A DNA stretch of 20,494 nt from a virus. The notes under the pieces are model-generated. The model had not been told where the DNA came from, did not search any database, and worked only from the letters and a program-made list of their open reading frames with translations. Where the stretch lies: the IMG/VR virus record IMGVR_UViG_3300029915_000163, positions 1-20,494 of that record, one strand, 5' to 3'. Positions 1 through 7,125 of this stretch are shown here, in pieces (position 1 is the first letter of the stretch; every line of letters begins with the position of its first letter). The translations under genes and the position numbers were made by a program.

Positions 1-1461
1 CATTTGTGCTCGCAAAGCTTGAGCCATTACCCCACATTGAGCAGCAATAATGTTATAATCCCCAGAGTGCGGAAGATAATACTTCCCTGCCACTCTAATA
101 AAATTCATTATCGGATTGCTACCTTCAATCGTGGCAAGATGCCCTGCCAGATTCATTAAATCTGACTGTGCTGAAATGGTTGCCATACCAAGCCTACCCG
201 TTGCGCTCAGCGTCATAGCCCATTGATTAAAGCTAGTCCAAAAGTTCTTTTGAACAGGGGTGCGAGACTTTCCAGTTATCTCGTTAATGATCTTCTCTGG
301 CACAAGTCCAAGTATCCAATTTTTAGAAGTAACATCATTATGTAAAGCTTTTAGTGTACTGTTATCCTCTTGGTCTATGGCATTGTTTTCAATGAGCTTG
401 AAGATGTTCCGCATGTTTGCTTCTGCATTAATTCCCCAATCTCCTGCCAAAGCAATACGCTTGGCCATAGAAGCTAGGCTGGAAACAATTTGTTCACGGA
501 ATGATCTTAGCCCATATTTGTTGCTATAATTGTAAGCATCCAAGGTAGAATTAAAATGAATTGTCCTTTCGGCTGCGGCTTTCTTGGCAATGTTGCTTCC
601 TAAAGCTACTTTATGCGTATCAACCCCTTGTTCATATTCTTGATGCACACCTGAAATAATAGTACGGTACTTTGCTCGCATGAAGTCTTCCCACTTCTCT
701 TCATCGAGAGTACCGTAAGTATTGTAGGGGTTTAAGACAGGCATAATGTCCTTTGCCCATTGTTTAAATCCTGTATGGCGGATAACATCTGGGTCATGCG
801 TTTGTTGGCTGGAATAGCCTTGAAGTCTCGGAACAAACAAGCCTACCCGCTCACCCATCTTAAGGTACTTGTCCACTACCCCATGCACAACCTTCGCTAC
901 GGTCAAAGCGTCTTTGTTTCCAGTAAGGCCGAGATTACCCTTATCCTTGTTTAACTCGCTAAGCTCTTGTGCCACCTGCAATTCATCTATACCTTTAGAG
1001 AAATGACTACGGAGTCCCTGAGCATCTAAGGCACGATACAAGTCAGAAATAGCTTGATTTTCTAATGTTTTCATTCTCCTATCTGTAGAGAACTGCCCAT
1101 TATGCACCGTATCATAGGTGCCAAGGATATTACCAATAATGGTCTTAAGCTGGTCAGCCGCCTTCTCCTTGGTATTCACTAGAGCTATTTTAGTATCCCT
1201 AGTTTCCTTTTGCTTGATTTCCTGAAAGCTCTTTTGGAGTTTACCAATCTTTTCATCTTCGATTGCCTTGGCTAGAATCTGGGGGAGAATATCCCGCATG
1301 TTTGCATCTGGATTAAGCATCCGAGCTATCTTGCTAATCCGGTTAAGATTCGGGAGTAATTCTTGTGCTTCCTTTTCTGTAACCGCACCATTAGAAGCCT
1401 CAACAACTTGACCAATACAAGCCTTGTAAACCGTCTTCTCGAATTTATTTAAATCTGGCAT
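1..1461 (-). CDS. Partial large virion/ejection protein (runs off the left edge)
   Basis: An uninterrupted reading frame runs from the ATG at 1461 leftwards to base 1, giving 487 codons with no stop; the C-terminus lies outside the window. The product begins MPDLNKFEKTVYKACIG, is rich in Lys/Glu/Gln and probably helical or coiled-coil over its first 150 residues. It then has mixed segments including MGERVGLFVPRLQGY and a region around KIINEITGKSRTPVQKNFW. It follows the zincin-containing virion protein on the same strand, separated by only 1 nt. By position, after gp14-like and gp15-like proteins, it is the best candidate for part of the large ejection protein (T7 gp16 role) or another core protein. 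That role is inferred from order and size; I recognise no domain. A palindrome copy (601-613) lies inside this frame, encoding His-Lys-Val-Ala-Leu. Confidence 0.8.
   Translation of the reverse strand, partial: MPDLNKFEKTVYKACIGQVVEASNGAVTEKEAQELLPNLNRISKIARMLNPDANMRDILPQILAKAIEDEKIGKLQKSFQEIKQKETRDTKIALVNTKEKAADQLKTIIGNILGTYDTVHNGQFSTDRRMKTLENQAISDLYRALDAQGLRSHFSKGIDELQVAQELSELNKDKGNLGLTGNKDALTVAKVVHGVVDKYLKMGERVGLFVPRLQGYSSQQTHDPDVIRHTGFKQWAKDIMPVLNPYNTYGTLDEEKWEDFMRAKYRTIISGVHQEYEQGVDTHKVALGSNIAKKAAAERTIHFNSTLDAYNYSNKYGLRSFREQIVSSLASMAKRIALAGDWGINAEANMRNIFKLIENNAIDQEDNSTLKALHNDVTSKNWILGLVPEKIINEITGKSRTPVQKNFWTSFNQWAMTLSATGRLGMATISAQSDLMNLAGHLATIEGSNPIMNFIRVAGKYYLPHSGDYNIIAAQCGVMAQALRAQM
601..613. 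promoter_or_regulatory. Palindrome copy 1, TAAAG-CTA-CTTTA, intragenic
   Basis: It lies inside the partial ejection-protein gene, read as His-Lys-Val-Ala-Leu. It is a perfect 5+5 arm match. Confidence 0.6.
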
Positions 1462-1462
1462 A

Positions 1463-3607
1463 TTAATTAGTTTCAGTTACGCAACGAATGGCTTGGTTAT
1501 ATCCCGGCTGCTTTTGTTCTTCCAGCTTGTCAATTTTTTCAACAGTTGTCATCTTGGCTTCTGCCTCTTTAGGCTCTCCCGTAAGCTTCTTTTCAATCTG
1601 AGCTTTTTCGGCTTGCTCATAAGGCTTTAGTTGCTCTCTAACCGTCTGGTCTGCTGTCGTTTTGACAGGGGCAGGGGTCTGGGGTCTAGGCTTGGGGGTA
1701 GCTTCTAAAGCTACTTTACGTTGTAGGTCTTGGACACGTTTTTGAATTAAAGACTCTGTAGCCTTGCTATTTTCAAGAACATTTTTTAACCCTGATAAAT
1801 GCTCTATGGTTAATGTACCTAGCGATTCAGGTTCTTTTGGGTTCCTTGCTAAAAATAGTTCCCTAACATAACCACTAAATTGCGGATTCTTGAGTAATTC
1901 CCCTAGTTTACTTGCTTTAAAAATTCCTCTGCCACCATTGACATCTTTCATTACAATAGACCTATCTCCATACTTTGCAGCCATCGCGGAAAGATCATCC
2001 TTAGCTGTAAGGTAACTGTGTCCTTTTTCTTCTACATCTTTCCATGAACGAACAACAGTTGAATCAGTTGTTTTAGGTTTCTGTGCTTGGACAACCTTTT
2101 TAGGGCTATACTTAAAAGTTCCTAGTCTTGGTTCAGTAAGCTTTGCTTTTTCAGAATCAGTCAAAGTCCCTAGACGGAATAATTCGGCAATAGCTTCCTC
2201 TCTCTGGTGCGGGTCATTTATATCAGAATAACCGGGAGAAGCTGCTGCAATCTCTGAATGGTGTGCTTTAAGAATTTGTAGAATGTCATTTTTCTGAGCA
2301 TCACTAGACTTATCCCAAACTACATGGCCTAGTTCATGCAAGAATGTTCCCTTGGCATCGGTAGCATCTGGGTTAATTCTGATAGAGCCATCAGGTGCAA
2401 CACCCCCTTGTTGTGAAAGTTCAAATGAAGCTGGAGAGTCAATGCTAACTCTAGTGATACCAGAAGCTTTAGCAACAGCCGCAACAAAGGGGTCTGTTGA
2501 GGCTTCTTTTAAAGAGTTTGAAACTTCTGCCGAAGGTGGAAAATTAACTTCTAGGCTAATACTCCCTTTACTCTGAGGAATAACCGCAGGAGAATCAAAA
2601 CTTTCAGATGGTGCGGGTGTAGCAGGAGGTAAATCTACTTTAGGCTCCTCCAAAGGACTAACATAAGTCCCATCATCCATAGATTGTAGAACAGCCGCCC
2701 TTTGCTCTAAAGGCAAAGTTACCGGATGGCCTGCAATAGCACTTAAAGCTGCTTCATGCGCGACAATCCGCTTATCAAGGCCAACTAAGTCATTGATCGG
2801 GTCAAAGCTTAAATCTGACTGTGCTCTGGCAACAGAGGCTTGTGCCATTGCTGCTTTAGTTTCAGGCTGCAAATGATCTTCCAACTGTTGAAAAGCTGTA
2901 GGTACTTGAGGTTCACCCGCAACAGGTTCTTCCCGATAAGGCTTAAGATTATCTGCCCCAAAAAGACCATGCGTTAAGCCAAGGAACAAAGCCCCAGAAC
3001 CTAGACGCTGAGCCGCTTCGCTGAGTGACCAGTTATCATCCATTGCGTAGTGCAACGGCTCTGTAATGGCTGAGAAGGTAGCGGCTGTCTGTGCTCCTGC
3101 CACCATCCTAGCGGCTAGCCTAGAGGTAGCAGGCCCAACAATAAATCCCGGTCTAATCGGTGCAAACTTGGTTATGCCATCGGACAAAATGGCGGCACCA
3201 TCTTGGAAAGGGTCTAGAAGTCCTGCCGCTTGTGCTACCCCAGAACCAAGCCAAGTATTAGAGGCGGAAGCACTACCCCCTCTGGCAAGAGTGTCTTGTA
3301 AGCCAAAGGTAATTGCGTCTTGATTGGATTTAAACTGAGCATAGCTTCTAGAGACTGGTTCTGTAAACTTTGTCCTTCCACCGTTGCCAAACTCATTATT
3401 GGCTGCATCTGGATTAAGCATTTCCGAGCCGTCACGTTTAAGAGCAAAGCCTACATCCCCACGATAAACGTCACCTATCCAACTATCATTGACCGTTGAT
3501 AAGCCCCTAGAGATATACGTTGAAGGAATATCAGCAGCAGGCTGCATCCCGCTAGTGTCTTTAGCATCGTCTAAGGCTGAGTTATTTTGTGAGAAAGGGA
3601 ATGGCAT
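1463..3607 (-). CDS. Putative internal virion protein with an HExxH metallopeptidase-like motif
   Basis: The 714-aa product starts MPFPFSQNNSALDD. Its N-terminal third has small-residue and hydrophobic stretches (TWLGSGVAQAAGLLDPF; a segment near residues 145-220) resembling phage internal or ejection proteins. A zincin signature HELGH-VVW lies at about residues 424-428, in a context like that of phage-encoded ImmA/MuF-associated peptidases. The C-terminal quarter is Lys/Gln/Glu-rich and probably coiled coil. Known of the family: HExxH is the zinc-binding and catalytic motif of metallopeptidases. Inferred: a protease carried in the virion, possibly cutting a host or structural protein during entry. 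The ATG overlaps the palindrome at 3607 and there is no SD. The preceding gene ends 9 nt upstream, so translation is probably coupled. A second palindrome (1706-1718) lies inside the reading frame. Confidence 0.8.
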   Translation of the reverse strand: MPFPFSQNNSALDDAKDTSGMQPAADIPSTYISRGLSTVNDSWIGDVYRGDVGFALKRDGSEMLNPDAANNEFGNGGRTKFTEPVSRSYAQFKSNQDAITFGLQDTLARGGSASASNTWLGSGVAQAAGLLDPFQDGAAILSDGITKFAPIRPGFIVGPATSRLAARMVAGAQTAATFSAITEPLHYAMDDNWSLSEAAQRLGSGALFLGLTHGLFGADNLKPYREEPVAGEPQVPTAFQQLEDHLQPETKAAMAQASVARAQSDLSFDPINDLVGLDKRIVAHEAALSAIAGHPVTLPLEQRAAVLQSMDDGTYVSPLEEPKVDLPPATPAPSESFDSPAVIPQSKGSISLEVNFPPSAEVSNSLKEASTDPFVAAVAKASGITRVSIDSPASFELSQQGGVAPDGSIRINPDATDAKGTFLHELGHVVWDKSSDAQKNDILQILKAHHSEIAAASPGYSDINDPHQREEAIAELFRLGTLTDSEKAKLTEPRLGTFKYSPKKVVQAQKPKTTDSTVVRSWKDVEEKGHSYLTAKDDLSAMAAKYGDRSIVMKDVNGGRGIFKASKLGELLKNPQFSGYVRELFLARNPKEPESLGTLTIEHLSGLKNVLENSKATESLIQKRVQDLQRKVALEATPKPRPQTPAPVKTTADQTVREQLKPYEQAEKAQIEKKLTGEPKEAEAKMTTVEKIDKLEEQKQPGYNQAIRCVTETN
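1706..1718. promoter_or_regulatory. Palindrome copy 2, TAAAG-CTA-CTTTA, intragenic
   Basis: It lies inside the zincin virion-protein gene, read as Arg-Lys-Val-Ala-Leu. Confidence 0.6.
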
Positions 3608-3619
3608 AAAGTTACTTTA
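3607..3619. promoter_or_regulatory. Palindrome copy 3, TAAAG-TTA-CTTTA, gene junction
   Basis: It contains the TAA of the gp15-like gene and the A of the ATG of the zincin gene. The gap between the two genes is exactly filled by it. Confidence 0.8.
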
Positions 3620-6181
3620 GTACCCGTATATCCTAGGGGGAATATTATTGGCATCATGGTTATCAACTTTAGTGTTTGCTGCCTTATTAAGCATGTCATC
3701 AAAGGTACGCAAAGAATTAGGGACAGGTATCGCTTCGCGGCTGGCTGCTGGACCTTCCATCGGACGCATAGCCAAGTAAACGCCTGTCATGTCAGGAGTT
3801 GTTACCCAATAAGCCCTAGATTGAATGTCGTAGAGGGAAGCCTGTTGGCCCGGATTATTAAGAGCACCGAGCTTAGGCTCATCCTTGTCAGAAGATTCAT
3901 AACCAGTAGGGAATTTACTTGAAATGTCTAAAAGCTCTTTGTCTAATTGCCCCTTGATTTTGCTGGTATCCTCATCGGAATAAGTGCCGTTCTTACCTTC
4001 CCTATTGATAAGATAATTAACACCATTCGTTTGACCAAAATCAATATGATTGGAAACAGCACTTTTTACTGCGGCTGCTACAGCACTGTTATCATCATAC
4101 TTTGTACCAGCCGGAGGATTTAGATACAAGAATTTAGCATACTTGCCAATAGCATTAATTGTACTATTCGTCTGGTCAATATCCTGTTGTTTGTTACTTG
4201 CAACAGAATTTGCTTCCTTATACTTCATTAGTGTAGGGTCATTCCAAACTAGAGTATCAATCGACTTCTCATATTCAGGATGTTCCGTTTCGGCAAACCT
4301 CTTAGCATAACCGGGATTATCTTCTTTCTCCTTTTCCTTACCTTGACCGTTTCCATCTGGAATATTTACAGCCGTAAGAATGTCCCTTGTATTCGGCTGG
4401 TTTACATTGGCAGCAACCAAGCTAAGACCAGAGGGCAGGGGGTTCTTGGGGTTGTTGTGGAGTTGGCTTAAGGCATCTTGGAAGCGAGGGCCAAACTTTT
4501 CTTGCATGGAGTTTAGCGTCTGTGAAAGTTGGTCACTACTGGTTGTAGTTTTTAACTGTCCAATGTAAAAATCCGCATCATTCTTAGACATGACCATCGG
4601 TGCCGCATCTGGATTCAACTTGGCTTGCAAGGAAATAGAGCGTTCAACAGCTTGTTGACTTGCCGTATTGGAAATCTTAGGGTCAAGCTTGGCAGAGTCC
4701 TGTGCGGATTGCAGCAAGGATTGCATAGGCTTATCGTCTTGAACCGTAACACTGAAAGCATCATTTTGAATAGCCTTAACTCTTGCATCTGCAAATTTCT
4801 TCAAACCCTTTTCAACGTAGGTAGCGGAAGTAGGGTCTATGCCATCTGAAAAAGCTTTCAAGTCATCAACGGAAGCACTTTTAAGTGTAGTGGTTCCCTG
4901 ATTAATCTTTACACCATCTTGAACCTTTTGGTTAAAGTCAGCTTGGAAAGATCGAACTTTATCCAAAGTCTCAATAGGATTTTCTCCTGATTTCATTACC
5001 GGAAGGTAATTTAAATAATTTGAATCAGAGGCTTCCTGTGGAGTTATTTCATGGTTGGGGTCAGATAAGCTCTTAAGGAAGTTGTTCTTGGCTTCTTTTG
5101 TTGGGTATTTGTTCTCAATCTGTGCAGAAATTTGGTCTAGTTGTTGCTGAGCCTGAAATTTATCCTCTGCCGTTCCTGCTTCCCTCACAGCTTTAGCAGC
5201 ATAGCCTACACCGTCACTACCATAAGCTAAAGTAGCTTTATTGTTCAAATTGGTTTCAGCTACGGGGTCACGTTGGCCACTAGCCTCTACACCTAAAACA
5301 TAACCCTGTACAGACTTATGGAAATCCGTAATGGCTTGATTCGTGTCCTCATGCTGCCTGCTTTGCAATTCATAAATCTGCGATTGACGTTGTGGGATAG
5401 AAAGAGAAGTGCCTAGTGTGCCATCAACGATACCTTTTGCAGCTACCCCAGCCCCAAAACGAGCCGTAACGGTATCAATTTCTGCCTTATCCGTCTGGAT
5501 ATTAAACCGCAAATTTTCCTCACGCCTAGCTGCATCGGGTACAATGCCTTGAGCATTAGCTGTCATTTGCATATGCTGCTCCCGCACGTTATCAAAGTAA
5601 GTTGTGTCTAAAGAACCATCCGTCTTGTACCCTACCCATGCCCCCTCACTGTTAGCAATCTTGTCAAGATTCTGTGCAGTATTCTGAAAACTCTGCACGC
5701 TCCAATCTGTACTAGCCTTGGCTTGCAAGTGCAAAGCATCTTCAAACATAGAAGCTCCCACCGTATTAAGGTGAGACATAACAAGATTTTTAGCATTTTG
5801 AGTAAGGTTCGGGTTTCCTGCAATGGCTTGTTCCTGATAAGCTGCAAATTGAGTCTTGTAGGTATCCGCGTAATTAACCCCCTTGGAAGGGTCTAGCGTA
5901 AAGGCTTGAGCCGCTTGCGCCATGTTCTGCCGCCAATCAACCTCTGCCTTGGTTGCCACTTGCTGAGCATAGAGAGCATCACGCTTATTGGAAATCTCCA
6001 TCATTTGATCTGAGAAATTATCAAGTGCGTTTCCAGCACCTTCAATAGCCCCACCTACTTGACTTCCAAAGTCTTGCGGAGTTGCCCTTGCGTCAACAGA
6101 AAGAAGACGTAGAGACGGTGTTGGGGCAGAGGAGGAGGGTTGCTCTGCTGCTATGTTACCGGAAGGGTCGTTGTATGCCAT
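3617..6181 (-). CDS. Putative large internal virion (core) protein, gp15-like by position
   Basis: The 854-aa product is rich in Gln, Asn, Ala and Asp, with long predicted-helical stretches and no signal peptide or membrane segment. It opens MAYNDPSGNIAAEQPSSS and has heptad-like regions such as QVATKAEVDWRQNMAQAAQAF and QLDQISAQIENKYPTKEA. It lies between a short Ala-rich protein of the gp14 type and the zincin protein, the position held in T7-like phages by gp15, a core protein ejected to form the trans-envelope channel. The role is inferred from length, composition and order. The ATG at 6181 directly follows a palindrome and has no SD. The stop (3617-3619) is the outer TAA of the next palindrome. 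A further palindrome (5228-5240) is inside the gene, encoding Lys-Ala-Thr-Leu. Confidence 0.8.
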   Translation of the reverse strand: MAYNDPSGNIAAEQPSSSAPTPSLRLLSVDARATPQDFGSQVGGAIEGAGNALDNFSDQMMEISNKRDALYAQQVATKAEVDWRQNMAQAAQAFTLDPSKGVNYADTYKTQFAAYQEQAIAGNPNLTQNAKNLVMSHLNTVGASMFEDALHLQAKASTDWSVQSFQNTAQNLDKIANSEGAWVGYKTDGSLDTTYFDNVREQHMQMTANAQGIVPDAARREENLRFNIQTDKAEIDTVTARFGAGVAAKGIVDGTLGTSLSIPQRQSQIYELQSRQHEDTNQAITDFHKSVQGYVLGVEASGQRDPVAETNLNNKATLAYGSDGVGYAAKAVREAGTAEDKFQAQQQLDQISAQIENKYPTKEAKNNFLKSLSDPNHEITPQEASDSNYLNYLPVMKSGENPIETLDKVRSFQADFNQKVQDGVKINQGTTTLKSASVDDLKAFSDGIDPTSATYVEKGLKKFADARVKAIQNDAFSVTVQDDKPMQSLLQSAQDSAKLDPKISNTASQQAVERSISLQAKLNPDAAPMVMSKNDADFYIGQLKTTTSSDQLSQTLNSMQEKFGPRFQDALSQLHNNPKNPLPSGLSLVAANVNQPNTRDILTAVNIPDGNGQGKEKEKEDNPGYAKRFAETEHPEYEKSIDTLVWNDPTLMKYKEANSVASNKQQDIDQTNSTINAIGKYAKFLYLNPPAGTKYDDNSAVAAAVKSAVSNHIDFGQTNGVNYLINREGKNGTYSDEDTSKIKGQLDKELLDISSKFPTGYESSDKDEPKLGALNNPGQQASLYDIQSRAYWVTTPDMTGVYLAMRPMEGPAASREAIPVPNSLRTFDDMLNKAANTKVDNHDANNIPPRIYGY
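5228..5240. promoter_or_regulatory. Palindrome copy 4, TAAAG-TAG-CTTTA, intragenic
   Basis: It lies inside the gp15-like gene, read as Asn-Lys-Ala-Thr-Leu, a different peptide from copies 1 and 2. Confidence 0.6.
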
Positions 6182-6193
6182 AAAGTTACTTTA
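6181..6193. promoter_or_regulatory. Palindrome copy 5, TAAAG-TTA-CTTTA, gene junction
   Basis: It bridges the gp14-like stop (outer TAA) and the gp15-like ATG. Confidence 0.8.
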
Positions 6194-6715
6194 GAAAGTA
6201 GGTTGAGCCGTATCTGTGGTTGATCCAAAAACGGGTTGTACACTAGGTTGTCCAAAAGAAGATTGGTACTGTCCTGCGGCTTTACCTAAACCGGAAAGCA
6301 ATGCAGAACCTCCGCCAATCATGCCAGCCGTTTGAGCACTAGAAGCCTGCATAGAGTCCAGCGTGCTTTGATTCTCTGCATTATAAGCTCCTATTTGGCC
6401 ACGATACCTAATAGCCAAGGCTGCTTTGTCATTTTGCACAAGATCGTTGTATTGAATATCCGTAGAGCTACCACCCATCAAGCCACTAGCGGCGGCTGCT
6501 GCACGAGCCTTGCCTTGAATCATTTCCCCTTGCTGTTCTATATTAGCCGCATCAACTTGACCTTGCTGGTTTTGAATCTGAGCATTATACTTCTCCATCT
6601 GAGAATTATAATCAGCTGCCTTGGATTGAGCTTGTGCCTGCATGACGGTGCCTGCTGCGGCTGCGGCTGCGGCTGCTATAGTCACCCCTATCGCGATTGC
6701 TGGAATTGCTGGCAT
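6191..6715 (-). CDS. Internal virion protein B (T7 gp14-like)
   Basis: The 174-aa product begins with a hydrophobic Ala-rich segment (PAIAIGVTIAAAAAAAAGTV, residues 5-24). A Gln/Ala-rich helical region follows (QAQAQSKAADYNSQMEKYNAQIQNQQGQVDAANIEQQGE, residues 26-64), then a Gly/Ser-rich section with AAAAASGLMGGSS and a Gly-rich hydrophobic patch GMIGGGSALLSGLGKA. This layout is typical of the small ejected core protein gp14 of T7-like phages, which inserts into the outer membrane. The recognition rests on pattern and on position between the Gp13-like and gp15-like genes. ATG 6715 overlaps a palindrome. The previous gene's TAA here is the central TAA of that palindrome rather than the outer one. 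No SD precedes the ATG. Confidence 0.8.
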   Translation of the reverse strand: MPAIPAIAIGVTIAAAAAAAAGTVMQAQAQSKAADYNSQMEKYNAQIQNQQGQVDAANIEQQGEMIQGKARAAAAASGLMGGSSTDIQYNDLVQNDKAALAIRYRGQIGAYNAENQSTLDSMQASSAQTAGMIGGGSALLSGLGKAAGQYQSSFGQPSVQPVFGSTTDTAQPTF

Positions 6716-6727
6716 AAAGTTACTTTA
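6715..6727. promoter_or_regulatory. Palindrome copy 6, TAAAG-TTA-CTTTA, gene junction in another frame
   Basis: It overlaps the gp14-like ATG. The Gp13-like gene stops at the central TAA (6722-6720), not at the outer one. Confidence 0.8.
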
Positions 6728-7124
6728 GTATCATCAGGTGTACCTTATCACCCTCTTTTTTTACCTTAGTGAAACCAATGGACTCACACCATCTAACGTG
6801 AAAATCATCTGGTACTTGAATCTGAATGGCATCAAATTTAAAGTCACGAAAAGCGTCTAGGATAACTTGCCTAGCAGAACGATGTGGAGCCAATGGAAAC
6901 TTACGCAATAGTGCCGGATGGCTAATCATCCAAGCGTCACCGATTGCCTTCGTAAGAGGATACACGCCATGAAGCGAGAAGCAATTACCCATGTAAAAAG
7001 AGCCGCGAGTCAAGCCTTTGATGCACAATGTTCCCGCTATGGGAATAAGCATACCCGTACCGGGAATTTGCTTAGCCATCTTTTCAAACTCTTCAAACTT
7101 AATATAGCGTGAATATAAGTCCAT
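6720..7124 (-). CDS. Gp13-like (DUF2833/GNAT-type) small phage protein
   Basis: The start is taken at ATG 7124, giving 134 aa (MDLYSRYIKFEEFEK...). The frame is open further upstream, but those codons overlap the 3' end of the tail tubular B gene and do not look like protein. TAG of the upstream gene and this ATG are one base apart, suggesting coupled translation. The product has a compact alpha/beta look: a central GDAWMISHPALLRKFPL, then ARQVILDAF, and a C-terminal HVRWCESIGFTKVKKEGDKVHLMIL strand pattern, typical of GNAT-fold acyltransferase-like phage proteins. Its position before the gp14-like gene matches T7 gp13, a virion-assembly protein of unknown chemistry. Whether it binds acetyl-CoA cannot be judged; no clear Q/RxxGxG/A loop is visible. 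Confidence 0.7.
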   Translation of the reverse strand: MDLYSRYIKFEEFEKMAKQIPGTGMLIPIAGTLCIKGLTRGSFYMGNCFSLHGVYPLTKAIGDAWMISHPALLRKFPLAPHRSARQVILDAFRDFKFDAIQIQVPDDFHVRWCESIGFTKVKKEGDKVHLMILK

Positions 7125-7125
7125 A

